DNA of 64,000 nucleotides from Bacteroidaceae bacterium (GTDB lineage: Bacteria; Bacteroidota; Bacteroidia; Bacteroidales; Bacteroidaceae): NCBI GenBank assembly GCA_030843315.1, contig JAUUPT010000010.1, positions 1 through 64,000 on the forward strand, read 5' to 3'. The notes beneath the pieces are model-generated. The model was given only the letters and a program-made list of their open reading frames with translations, had not been told where the DNA came from and searched no databases. This document shows positions 1 to 6,990 of the stretch, in pieces. The position numbers were made by a program, and so were the translations under genes. Numbering within the stretch: position 1 is the first letter of the stretch; each line of letters starts with the position of its first letter.

Positions 1-885
1 TAAAATGAAAAGGTCGCTTCCTACCTCAATTCCGCCAGTCTCCATAAATAGATTATCAGGCAATCGAAGTGCTGTAATCAGATTGGTATTGTGAACGATG
101 AAATCACGCACAAATTTATTGGATGCAGAATCAGCAACCCCTCTTGATGTAATGAATGCAAGAACCCCACCCTCTTTGAGTAAAGAGATGGCTTTGAAAA
201 AGAAATAGTTGTGAATGGTTTTGGCAGCTTGTGTATAAGGTTCTCCCCTTTTAATAAAGTCCGCATCATACACGTTCAGATTACCGAAAGGAATATTTGA
301 GGCTATAACATCAAGAGCAGGAGTTTCTATTTCTTTGTCGCCAAAAGTTTCAAATCCATCAATAAATACCTGCGTGTCGGGTTCTAAAGATGATAAAATA
401 AGCCCTGTCACATAGTCTTTTTCAAATGCGATCTTTACAGCGTTAGCAGGAGCAACAGGTAAAAATCCTCCAATTCCAGCGGAGGGTTCCAAAAAAGTGC
501 CGATAGTCAGGTTGTTTTTACTAAAAATGTGCTGGATATTGTCTGCAACGGCAGAAATAACTGATTGTGGAGTGTAAAAAGCAGTCAAAACGGAATTTTT
601 AATGCTTTTAACCAGTAACTTGTATAGCTTTGTATTACCCTCTGTTGCTTCCGTCAACACACTTTTTAGCTGTTGTAACACTTGCTTTGTGTCATTATCC
701 GTTGTGCCGTGGTCTTTATCCTCATTATCTAATAGTAGAACAGAATAAATACCGCCAAAACCTGTATATTGTTGCAACAATATACGTTCTTCTCCTGTCG
801 CTTTTCTCTGTTCTTGACGAATTTTGAAAGCTGTTGCAATGGCTTGTACATTAGCCGACAATGATTTTAATTTGTTATAGCCCAT
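1..885 (-). CDS. N-terminal part of large adenine-specific DNA methylase (methylase/helicase type), cut by window edge
   Basis: The frame is open from the ATG at 885 to the left edge, giving 295 residues; the rest lies outside. An N6-adenine methylase fold is indicated by LEPSAGIGGFLP near residue 160 (SAM-binding motif I, usually D/E-P-x-x-G-x-G) and SNIPFGNL near residue 222 (motif IV, usually NPPF, here NIPF). Proteins of this type in Bacteroidales conjugative elements are usually very long methylase plus SNF2-helicase fusions, thought to protect or modify incoming DNA; the helicase part cannot be seen here. The N-terminal LLQQYTGFGGI is typical of the family. The gene is preceded by structured leader F (981-1064) and a block of TATAAAAGG repeats. 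Family placement is fairly sure; exact role is inferred. Confidence 0.8.
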   Translation of the reverse strand, partial: MGYNKLKSLSANVQAIATAFKIRQEQRKATGEERILLQQYTGFGGIYSVLLLDNEDKDHGTTDNDTKQVLQQLKSVLTEATEGNTKLYKLLVKSIKNSVLTAFYTPQSVISAVADNIQHIFSKNNLTIGTFLEPSAGIGGFLPVAPANAVKIAFEKDYVTGLILSSLEPDTQVFIDGFETFGDKEIETPALDVIASNIPFGNLNVYDADFIKRGEPYTQAAKTIHNYFFFKAISLLKEGGVLAFITSRGVADSASNKFVRDFIVHNTNLITALRLPDNLFMETGGIEVGSDLFIL

Positions 886-980
886 AATTTTAACCGTTTA
901 TTTTAATTTCCCTTTTATTCGGTCTTTCTGACCTGTGAGAGGGATATTTTTCGGCTATTCCAGATGGGTGTGGACAATCA

Positions 981-1064
981 TGCAAAGCTGATATGGGAAA
1001 TACGCTCGACCATAGGGAGAGGAAGATTTCCCAATATCACTTGCGGAGGTACTCCGGCTTTGCA
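981..1064 (-). promoter_or_regulatory. Structured leader element, copy F
   Basis: On the + strand the outer stem is TGCAAAGC (981-988) with GCTTTGCA (1057-1064). Inside, GATATGGGAAAT (990-1001) pairs with ATTTCCC-A-ATATC (1026-1038) around the conserved AATAC / GGAAGATT internal loop, and a second hairpin CGGAG-GTA-CTCCG lies at 1044-1056. The same layout recurs at 2482, 6323, 9001, 11803 and 13152. It lies about 95 nt before the ATG at 885, so on the minus strand it would be in the 5' untranslated leader. A further weak hairpin near the ATG (TTTCCCT...AGGGA, 905-945) also recurs in other copies. Confidence 0.65.
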
Positions 1065-1140
1065 ACTGATTGGAAGCGGCCAGCTATCTTTGCGGAAAAA
1101 TAGCCTTTCGCAGGGCTGCAAACGATGGACTTTGTTCAGC

Positions 1141-1239
1141 TACAAAGGTTAGGTATCAGTTATAAAAGGACTAGAAGATTCTTGTTTTATAAAAGGGAAA
1201 GCGGCTAATTTTACAAAAGGAAAATGAAATATAAAAGGA
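1141..1239 (-). repeat. Cluster of TATAAAAGG/TACAAAAGG direct repeats upstream of leader F
   Basis: Near-identical 10-mers stand at 1161 (TATAAAAGGA), 1188 (TATAAAAGGG), 1212 (TACAAAAGGA) and 1230 (TATAAAAGGA), with a shorter relative at 1141. Read on the minus strand they are TCCTTTTATA, spaced 18-27 bp, ending just upstream of the inferred transcript start of the methylase unit. The same word recurs upstream of other minus-strand units at 2675, 6557, 9198 and 12632, so it is probably a promoter part or activator site of the element. Confidence 0.55.
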
Positions 1240-1292
1240 AATCCCCTTTGAGGGAAGGATGGTTCCTTTTCTGAATCATCCTCGGGTCTTAT

Positions 1293-1562
1293 TCATACGT
1301 TCTTTCGGAACAAGGCAAAAGTGCCTCCTATGCTGATATTGTATATTAATTTATAATTATCATCGACAAATAAGGTGTAATCATAGAGAGCTAACTTTGG
1401 TTCATCTGCTTCTTCTGATTCTCCATAGTCCCATTCCTTGAGATAATTGGCTATTTCTTCATAATTATCTTTTTCATAAAGAGTTGATAAGAATGAATAA
1501 TCGCCATCACCATCCTTTACTATACGTATGAGGCTCCATGTGTTATCTGTTTTCTTTTCCAT
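1293..1562 (-). CDS. Small acidic element protein, paralogue of the product at 5484-5786
   Basis: Not recognised as a named family. The start at 1562 (MEKKTDN) gives 89 residues and a 20-nt overlap with the upstream gene; an ATG at 1592 would add 10 residues and a 50-nt overlap. Residues around YLKEWDYGESEEADEP resemble YLREWDNDEYYELNN in the 5484-5786 product, and both end in a hydrophobic, aromatic-rich stretch, so the two look like distant paralogues of one mobile-element family. No signal peptide or membrane segment is seen. It is the last gene of the unit headed by leader A (with 1543-1935 and 2032-2412). Confidence 0.65.
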   Translation of the reverse strand: MEKKTDNTWSLIRIVKDGDGDYSFLSTLYEKDNYEEIANYLKEWDYGESEEADEPKLALYDYTLFVDDNYKLIYNISIGGTFALFRKNV

Positions 1563-1935
1563 TGTGTCTATCATTAATTTGTTTATATTCATAAAAAGCC
1601 TGTCCTTGATAAAAATCGAATTCAGGATATTTACAGAATCCTGATACTCCGAATTTTCCTGTGCGTTTCCCGAAATTGTTTTCTTCCAGCCAATCTATTA
1701 TAGGAATGCCATTGTTGTTGATATCAATGAATTGGCATCCAGCACTACGATTACACTCCGGGAGATTTACCGTAATATCTCCATAATATACCAAATGATC
1801 CTTTTCTAAAACATCGAGTAGCATAGCTATAGGACTTCCCATTCCATATTCATAGGTTGAAATAATGGGAAACACCCACATTCCGTTGTATCTTAGTAAT
1901 TTGTATTCACGTCCTTCAATTATTATTATTTTCAT
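1543..1935 (-). CDS. DUF4313-like element protein
   Basis: 130 residues, soluble, starting MKIIIIEGREYKL. Features such as YYGDITVNLP, FIDINNNG, WLEENNFG and a C-terminal SGFCKYPEFDFY resemble the DUF4313 family that is common in Bacteroidales conjugative elements; this assignment is from memory of the family and is moderate only. It has no known activity. It lies between 2032-2412 upstream and 1293-1562 downstream on the same strand, and its 3' end overlaps the next gene, which suggests translational coupling. Confidence 0.65.
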   Translation of the reverse strand: MKIIIIEGREYKLLRYNGMWVFPIISTYEYGMGSPIAMLLDVLEKDHLVYYGDITVNLPECNRSAGCQFIDINNNGIPIIDWLEENNFGKRTGKFGVSGFCKYPEFDFYQGQAFYEYKQINDRHNGKENR

Positions 1936-1988
1936 GTTCGTCTTTTAAGTGCTTTAAAATTAATAACATAGTGATTCTTCTATTTGAT

Positions 1989-2018
1989 GAGAATGTGCAT
2001 AGTATTATACACATTCTC
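1989..2018 (-). terminator. Hairpin between two minus-strand genes
   Basis: GAGAATGTG (1989-1997) and CACATTCTC (2010-2018) form a perfect 9-bp stem with a 12-nt loop just after the stop of the 2032-2412 gene. There is no clear T-run on the minus strand, so it may be a partial terminator or an mRNA-stabilising hairpin. Confidence 0.4.
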
Positions 2019-2031
2019 GTTAGTTCATTTT

Positions 2032-2412
2032 TTACTCTGCGAAATCTCCAGCGCATATTTTTTGGAACTCACCTTCGCAAAACATCTCATATTCTTCTGT
2101 ATTGTCTCCAGATTCAATATTCCTATCAATAATATCACCCATTTCGTCAAGATAAGCCATATCGGAGATGCAACGTTCTCCCTGTCTATTGACTAAATAG
2201 ATTTCATAACAATCCGCGCCCGCATTGTAGGAGATTAAAACATCTCCGGTGAAAAGCCTTGCATTCACCTTGAATCTAAGAGTAGCCATATCTTTAAAAA
2301 TTGTAGCTGCAAATTGATTAGTACCCCATGACAAAAGCACATTCATGTTAGTAGTTCCTATTAACTGTCTTCTGATAGATTCAGCGGCTTGTAAAATTTC
2401 TGCTTTATTCAT
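2032..2412 (-). CDS. Uncharacterised element protein, 126 aa
   Basis: Family not recognised. The protein is soluble and acidic at its C-terminus. It has an N-terminal helix (AEILQAAESIRRQLIG), a central beta-rich part (VLLSWGTNQFAATIF, LRFKVNARLFTGDVLISY) and a C-terminal EYEMFCEGEF segment. It is the first gene after structured leader A, whose core ends about 70 nt upstream of its ATG. A hairpin at 1989-2018 separates it from the next gene of the same strand. Confidence 0.65.
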   Translation of the reverse strand: MNKAEILQAAESIRRQLIGTTNMNVLLSWGTNQFAATIFKDMATLRFKVNARLFTGDVLISYNAGADCYEIYLVNRQGERCISDMAYLDEMGDIIDRNIESGDNTEEYEMFCEGEFQKICAGDFAE

Positions 2413-2481
2413 AACTTAATTTATTTTTCCCTCTAATCATTTTGATTTCGAGGGGGATTAATTATTTTTTCTGCTCTCAGA

Positions 2482-2598
2482 ATTGCATATCATTCCTGCA
2501 AAACATCCGTGAGAAATACTCTTTTTATGCAGTAAAAAGGAAGATTTTTCACAAGGAAAACCGTAGGTGGGTTTTTCAGAAGAATGATATAATGCAAT
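2482..2598 (-). promoter_or_regulatory. Structured leader element, copy A
   Basis: The outer stem is ATTGCAT-ATCATTC (2482-2495) with GAATGAT-(ATA)-ATGCAAT (2582-2598). The inner hairpin starts GTGAGAAATAC and ends GAAGATTTTTCAC, with a CTTTTTA/TAAAAAG stem closing a TGCAG loop. A second hairpin with arms AAAACC and GGTTTT follows. Copy B (9001-9118) is a diverged duplicate whose changes keep all stems foldable. It lies about 70 nt before the ATG at 2412. Short ORFs on both strands here are not convincing. Confidence 0.7.
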
Positions 2599-2674
2599 TA
2601 ACTTTGCAGCAAAAAATGGATTAATTCCCGAAGCTATCATGAAGGATAAAAGTGGTGATGTAAATGCGTTACAC

Positions 2675-2807
2675 TATAAAAGGATTTCGATAAATATGTT
2701 ACAAAAGGATATTACGATGGCAAGTAGCATATTTCTTAGACTAAATAGTCTCTAAGCAAGTTCAGAGAAAAGTGCTTGATATACAATGTCTCTTAATTAC
2801 AAAAGGA
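2675..2807 (-). repeat. TATAAAAGG-type repeats upstream of leader A
   Basis: TATAAAAGGA at 2675, TACAAAAGGA at 2700 and TACAAAAGGA at 2798, with a weaker GATAAAAGTG at 2645. Same words and similar 25-30 bp spacing as the block at 1141-1239. Lies between the stop of the 2849-3838 gene and leader A. Confidence 0.5.
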
Positions 2808-2848
2808 TATTTCCTATGCTGTTAAAGCTAAAGAAAGCAAGTGGAGCA

Positions 2849-3838
2849 TCAGTTAGCTCCATAACTTTCTTTAACAAAAGCACCTGCCGGAAGAGTCCAT
2901 ATTTCTTCAGAGGACAATTTGATTTGAAGATTGTAGATATAACTGGTTGCAAGGTCTTTCAACTCCTTGGAAATATGGTTGTAGGGAATTCCCGTATCAA
3001 CCAAAATTTGTAGGTCAATATTACGTTTTATAGTACAACCAAATTGCTTTTCCAAAGAAATGATTTTTGATATTTGGAGAGGACTTATCACATTCGCACT
3101 TGCAAACTGATTTTTGTTTCCAAAAATACAGAATTTGCAAGAACAACGATTCCACCCCATATAATAACACGGATGAACCCGTATTTGATAGCGTTCTATT
3201 ATGTTCCAGACTTGTTTTTCCGTCCAATCCCGAATGGGGCGATAGCGGTCTATGTGACGGGTAAACTGTTTACCATTGCGAAGGTCGGCTTTGTCGGTTT
3301 CAAAAATGGCATATCGGGCGCGTGCGGCTGATTCTTCCCCCCGTTCACCACTAAGTACAAGTGTTCGACTGTTACGAAAACGAGGTTGGTTGATAATGGC
3401 TGTGGAACAAACATCTATTTTCAGATAAGAGGAACACCAACGAATTTTTAGGTCGTGGGAGCATTGAGGAAACTTATGTCGTGTTGTCAATTTTCCCCGT
3501 AAACCTCCTGCCTTACCAATAGAACCATCCCATTGTTCAAAGCGGTTAGGGGCTGTATGGCTATTTTCACGCATTAGTTCTCCGTAGAATCCTCCTTCTT
3601 TCCATTGAAAATAAATAGGTACACCAAATGCTTTCGCAAATTGGCGACAGTAATCAGGTGTGATTTCCCAATCGAAGAAAGTGTTGCCTCTGCCATCTAT
3701 TTCTTGATGCCATAATTCGATTTTATCAACAGGTACATTGTTATCAAGTAAGTAAAGGAAACATGCGGTTGAATCTTTACCTCCCGAAAAGCTGACTATG
3801 TATTTATCATAAGATTGTAAATTGAATCTTTGGTTCAT
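2849..3838 (-). CDS. Phosphoadenosine phosphosulfate reductase family (PP-loop) protein
   Basis: 329 residues. The N-terminal PP-loop motif SFSGGKDST (about residues 16-24) binds ATP or a nucleotide in PAPS reductases, ATP sulfurylases, DndC and related proteins. A cysteine cluster CSCKFC near residue 233 could hold a metal or Fe-S centre, as in DndC-like sulfur-transfer proteins. GERGEESAARARY around residue 165 is another conserved feature of the family. Stand-alone relatives are frequent in phages and conjugative elements. No other dnd or ssp gene is visible, so a DNA phosphorothioation role is unsupported. The 3852-4115 gene starts the pair 13 nt upstream. Confidence 0.75.
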   Translation of the reverse strand: MNQRFNLQSYDKYIVSFSGGKDSTACFLYLLDNNVPVDKIELWHQEIDGRGNTFFDWEITPDYCRQFAKAFGVPIYFQWKEGGFYGELMRENSHTAPNRFEQWDGSIGKAGGLRGKLTTRHKFPQCSHDLKIRWCSSYLKIDVCSTAIINQPRFRNSRTLVLSGERGEESAARARYAIFETDKADLRNGKQFTRHIDRYRPIRDWTEKQVWNIIERYQIRVHPCYYMGWNRCSCKFCIFGNKNQFASANVISPLQISKIISLEKQFGCTIKRNIDLQILVDTGIPYNHISKELKDLATSYIYNLQIKLSSEEIWTLPAGAFVKESYGAN

Positions 3839-3851
3839 GTTTATTCAGTCT

Positions 3852-4115
3852 TTAGTAAAATTGAACGTGTCTTTTCTTTAATATTCTCAGATTTTCATAT
3901 CCGATACTTTTAAGTTCTGCGAGTAAATCCTTATATTCCTCTTCTCTTGCCAATGTAGTAAGGGAAATAACACCATTATAATCAGCATCGGCGTACTGTC
4001 CGAGATGTTCATAAGAACTTACTGTTAACTTTCTTCGGTCTGTATTTTCTGGGAAAAGAGCGATAATCTGTCCGTTATCTTTCCATTTTCTGAATATGAC
4101 TTTAGTTTTATTCAT
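3852..4115 (-). CDS. Small element protein upstream of the PAPS-reductase-like gene
   Basis: 87 residues beginning MNKTKVIFRKWKDNGQIIALFPE, with SSYEHLGQYADADYNG in the middle. This KVIFRKWKDG...IIALFP...SYEHxGQ pattern is familiar from conserved hypothetical proteins in Bacteroidales phages and mobile elements, with no known function. It sits 13 nt upstream of the PP-loop gene and 17 nt downstream of 4133-4345, so all three are probably co-transcribed. No membrane segment. Confidence 0.7.
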   Translation of the reverse strand: MNKTKVIFRKWKDNGQIIALFPENTDRRKLTVSSYEHLGQYADADYNGVISLTTLAREEEYKDLLAELKSIGYENLRILKKRHVQFY

Positions 4116-4132
4116 TATATTTTATTATTACG

Positions 4133-4345
4133 TTAGCCTAACTCTACCGGCTCATCACTCCATGTCAACTCCTTGCCTATGAGTTTGTAGATAGAACCTT
4201 TAGGTAACATTATTGTAATTTCTGCGCTACCGCATTCGCTTTCAACCCATATCTCTTCTAAATAACTCCATTCCCAAAAATCCCTGATAGGTTTTTGAGG
4301 TGAGACTGTTTCAGTTCCATTTCTGTTTACTGCTAACCATGCCAT
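4133..4345 (-). CDS. 70-aa element protein, close paralogue of the product at 6764-6976
   Basis: Family not recognised. The protein is identical to the 6764-6976 product at 62 of 70 positions, and their DNA is similar up to the start codon and the sequence just before it. Both begin MAWLAVNRNGTE or MAWLAVNKDGTE and are rich in Trp and Glu. The pair points to a fairly recent local duplication within the element. Soluble; no motif suggests an activity. Confidence 0.7.
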   Translation of the reverse strand: MAWLAVNRNGTETVSPQKPIRDFWEWSYLEEIWVESECGSAEITIMLPKGSIYKLIGKELTWSDEPVELG

Positions 4346-4432
4346 AATTTAGCTCCTTTCTATTTTGTTATGCAGGGCTTTTGCCCTAGTTTGTACTTAA
4401 TTTCTTTCTAATATAACAAGGATACCACCCTC

Positions 4433-4545
4433 TTAAAAATATTGAGACCAATAATAATCAGCAGTTTTCATGTAACCTGCTTTTTTCAACTCGGCTTCAA
4501 TTCGCCATAATTCTGAGTTTGCTCGTCATTCATCTCTATTTGTAG
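4433..4545 (-). pseudogene. Remnant of a small element gene with a frameshift
   Basis: In the 226-nt gap between two genes, one minus frame reads GVRAYLQIEMNDEQT and, one base out of phase, the next reads SELWRIEAELKKAGYMKT and goes on to a TAA at 4433-4435. Joined, they look like one protein-like segment interrupted by a single-base frameshift near 4510. The upstream part has no start codon other than the internal ATG. This is read from composition and hydrophobicity pattern only. Confidence 0.35.
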
Positions 4546-4571
4546 GTAGGCTCTGACACCTACCCCTGTTA

Positions 4572-5177
4572 TTAATTAAATAATTGTCCGTCTTGTAAAT
4601 ATTCCCAATTATTGGCGTGGCTTTCTTCTTTGAAACTATCTTCGTTTTGCGTATACTCTATATCATCACGGCAAAAACGGAAAAAGCTGTCCAAGCACTT
4701 ATCCATTAGTTTAAAGTAAGTGATATTCTTGGCGGGGTGTTTCAGAAAATCGTATATCGGTTGCAATATGGCACAATCGGCACAATATCCCGTAAGGGTA
4801 CAATCTGTATTGTAGAATATCCGACTTAATCGATTTTTTGTTTTACATTGTACGCTTGTCTTACCCCAATAAATCTTAGATATGAATAGCCTGTGCCAAT
4901 GGTTGTTGGTGATATACCTTGCCAAACGCTCTCCGCTTAGTTCTTCTAGCTCTCCAGAAAGAGAGGTGAAGAAACTGTAATGGTAGGTACAAGTATCATA
5001 GCTCCAATTACGGATGTCAACGTTAAAGAGTTTTGCAAATTCCTCCATCGTATTTCGGTTGTCGCTCGAAAAGGAATAGTCCCTATTCTCTATCCACTTA
5101 TAGTAAGCGGTCTTTTGTGCGTCTACTGATAATTCATGCATCGGAAAAATGTTGTATTCTCGTGTTATCGTTCTCAT
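4572..5177 (-). CDS. Phage/element protein with N-terminal LSVDAQ-type motif, 201 aa
   Basis: The N-terminus (MRTITREYNIFPMHELSVDAQ) resembles the start of a widespread phage and plasmid family beginning with a variant of F-x-E-L-S-x-E-A-Q/K-x-x-A, and the C-terminus (EEESHANNWEYLQDGQLF-like) also matches that family's acidic ending. Function is unknown. A CADCAI segment near residue 133 is not enough for a zinc site. It lies 8 nt downstream of 5186-5410, so the two are probably coupled. Confidence 0.65.
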   Translation of the reverse strand: MRTITREYNIFPMHELSVDAQKTAYYKWIENRDYSFSSDNRNTMEEFAKLFNVDIRNWSYDTCTYHYSFFTSLSGELEELSGERLARYITNNHWHRLFISKIYWGKTSVQCKTKNRLSRIFYNTDCTLTGYCADCAILQPIYDFLKHPAKNITYFKLMDKCLDSFFRFCRDDIEYTQNEDSFKEESHANNWEYLQDGQLFN

Positions 5178-5185
5178 AATGGTGA

Positions 5186-5410
5186 TTATTGAATGGTTGC
5201 TAAAATAATTTCTTCTACATACTGCGGATGCACTTCGCTGAAACAGTAAACTACAAAGTCTTTACGTGCATCATAGTTCAACTCTCTGTATAGTTCTTTA
5301 AAGGGGGTTATATTACCGTTGATATAGGTTGATGCCATATACTCGTAAATATTGTCCACCGCATAATATCGGCATTGTTGCGCCACTGTTTTTCCTCGTC
5401 TTGTTTTCAT
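5186..5410 (-). CDS. Uncharacterised small element protein, 74 aa
   Basis: Family not recognised. Basic N-terminus (MKTRRGKTVAQQ) followed by a helical, Tyr-rich body. Soluble. It precedes 4572-5177 by 8 nt on the same strand and belongs to the unit headed by leader E (6323-6399). Confidence 0.6.
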   Translation of the reverse strand: MKTRRGKTVAQQCRYYAVDNIYEYMASTYINGNITPFKELYRELNYDARKDFVVYCFSEVHPQYVEEIILATIQ

Positions 5411-5483
5411 CTTTATACTGTTTTTATAATTTTATGTGGATTCTTGAGGTGAAGGAGTTTCGTTTCCATTTATTCTTGAATTA

Positions 5484-5786
5484 TTAACTTTGCGATATCG
5501 GTAATAACTTTTCAAGTCCAATATACCCAAGAGAAAAATTCCATGTTAGCAAATATCCTAAGCATATTTGGTAGCTATCGCTTGTTCCTCTTTGGGAATG
5601 GTTGTTAAGTTCATAATACTCATCATTATCCCACTCTCTTAGATAACGAACAGCAGCCATAACAGACTTCCTTTTTAGTAACTTTAATGGCTCATCAGCT
5701 TCGTCACCTTGCATAAAAATGATTGAGGCATAGCAATATTGAACTTGTTTCTCACCCATCATCTTTTTGGTATTTCCTGTATGCAT
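5484..5786 (-). CDS. Small element protein, paralogue of 1293-1562
   Basis: 100 residues. GDEADEPLKLL and AVRYLREWDND resemble parts of the 1293-1562 product, where the same kinds of word (EEADEP, YLKEWDYGE) appear in the other order, so homology is likely but shuffled or coincidental similarity cannot be excluded. It ends in a hydrophobic-aromatic stretch (YLLTWNFSLGYIGLEKLL). Function unknown; soluble. Confidence 0.6.
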   Translation of the reverse strand: MHTGNTKKMMGEKQVQYCYASIIFMQGDEADEPLKLLKRKSVMAAVRYLREWDNDEYYELNNHSQRGTSDSYQICLGYLLTWNFSLGYIGLEKLLPISQS

Positions 5787-5822
5787 AATTATTTCCTTCT
5801 TTATAATTAAATTTGTAATGAC

Positions 5823-6029
5823 TTATAATGAAAACTCAGCTTTGAAATCTTCGTCGCATTGAATTAGGCTGGTCAATATTTTGATTAGGCTACGTTTTGA
5901 ACCTACTTTTGCAATGGCGCATATATATTTGTCTTCCTGTTGCTTTGTTGCAATAAAGATATGACCACATTTTACTTCCGGCTTAAACGGGTAGATTTGA
6001 CTTTTGAGTTTTTTGAAATTTGTTGCCAT
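5823..6029 (-). CDS. Uncharacterised small element protein, 68 aa
   Basis: Family not recognised. Basic N-terminal half (MATNFKKLKSQIYPFK) and a central beta-like segment (GHIFIATKQQEDKYICAIA). It follows 6043-6201 by 13 nt on the minus strand and precedes 5484-5786, consistent with one transcript from leader E. Confidence 0.6.
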   Translation of the reverse strand: MATNFKKLKSQIYPFKPEVKCGHIFIATKQQEDKYICAIAKVGSKRSLIKILTSLIQCDEDFKAEFSL

Positions 6030-6042
6030 AGTGATATTGAGT

Positions 6043-6201
6043 TTAAATAATATTGATAACTGTATTTTTCTGTAATCTATTTGCCGTATTTATGTCTGCT
6101 TGTGTAACACAATGTTCTGAATAGTAATAGGGATTCAGTTCAATCAGTGACTTGATATTGTACTTTCCATTCTGTTCTTCTTTCGAGTTTTTTGTTTCCA
6201 T
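6043..6201 (-). CDS. 52-aa element protein
   Basis: An ATG at 6201 opens a 52-codon frame ending TAA at 6043: METKNSKEEQNGKYNIKSLI, then a Tyr-rich middle and a C-terminal NRLQKNTVINII. Below the usual length cut-off for gene calling, but it fills a gap between leader E and the next gene, with 13 nt to the following start, and its codon use is like its neighbours. It is the first gene after leader E. Function unknown. Confidence 0.55.
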   Translation of the reverse strand: METKNSKEEQNGKYNIKSLIELNPYYYSEHCVTQADINTANRLQKNTVINII

Positions 6202-6322
6202 TACTGTATATTTATTAGTTGAATAAAATTCTTTCCCTACAATTGAACTATTATATTTATTAGCTCTTTGACTGTTTATGGGACTTTTTCAAGTGCTACA
6301 ATGAACAAAAGCAACGGATTAA

Positions 6323-6399
6323 GCCAACTTTTTCCAGAAAATACGAGCTGAAAGCTGGAGATTTTCGATGGAAATCAGCGGAATGTTCCGCAAGTTGGC
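6323..6399 (-). promoter_or_regulatory. Structured leader element, copy E
   Basis: Outer stem GCCAACTT (6323-6330) with AAGTTGGC (6392-6399). Inner stem TTTCCA-GAAAAT (6331-6342) with ATTTTC-GA-TGGAAA (6361-6374). The tip stem AGCT/AGCT (6346-6349, 6353-6356) is flanked by AATAC and GGAGATT. Second hairpin GCGGAA-TG-TTCCGC at 6378-6391. This is the most clearly paired of the six copies and shares almost no stem sequence with A, B or F. One TATAAAAGGG word lies upstream at 6557. The region 6202-6763 otherwise shows no convincing gene. Confidence 0.7.
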
Positions 6400-6763
6400 A
6401 TATCCGGCTTTGGTTGAAATTTGCACATGAATCAGGCCAATCAGTCAAAGTGATAATATTAATAGAAGAATCCAGAAAGCTCTGGAAAAGCGTATAAGGG
6501 GAGAGGGACAAGATTTAAAAGAGGCAAGATCGGATGTAATACTTTTCTATCCGGTGTATAAAAGGGAGGCGTGAAGAGACAAGTAAAATGTAATACACAT
6601 AAAATGCCGAAGGGGAAAAAAGGGAAACATTTGTTTCCCTCCTCCCAACGACTCACTTTTAACTAGGTTGAGTGAAGTTGATGTATTTGCTGTTATTCAA
6701 ATAGATGTTCTATAATCTCTACTGGCCCCCCCTTATAATCTTAGATTTATTTTTTTTGTTGTT

Positions 6764-6976
6764 TTACGTTAATTCTACTGGTTCATCATTCCATGTTAAT
6801 TCCCTACCTATAAGTTTATAGACAGAACCTTTTGGTAACATTATTGTAATTTCTGCGCTACCGCATTCGCTTTCAACCCATATTTCTTCTGAATAACTCC
6901 ATTCCATAAAATCCCTGATCGGTTTTTGGGGTGAGACTGTTTCAGTTCCATCTTTGTTTACTGCTAACCATGCCAT
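6764..6976 (-). CDS. 70-aa element protein, close paralogue of 4133-4345
   Basis: 62 of 70 residues match the 4133-4345 product; differences are mostly conservative (R/K, I/V, S/N) apart from W/M and L/S near residues 24 and 29. It is the last gene of the unit headed by leader B and follows the 6991-7812 gene by 14 nt. Function unknown. Nothing gene-like is seen between 6660 and 6763. Confidence 0.7.
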   Translation of the reverse strand: MAWLAVNKDGTETVSPQKPIRDFMEWSYSEEIWVESECGSAEITIMLPKGSVYKLIGRELTWNDEPVELT

Positions 6977-6990
6977 AATTTAACTCCTTT

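Noticed and set aside
964..1152. ORF over leader F
   Set aside because: It covers the hairpins and a repeat region; no start signal or protein-like pattern.
2442..2640. Short ORFs on both strands over leader A
   Set aside because: Overlap each other and the structured leader; the matching ORF over copy B is diverged differently from coding sequence.
6296..6656. ORFs across leader E and its upstream gap
   Set aside because: They run through hairpins with no supporting start and no homology by eye.
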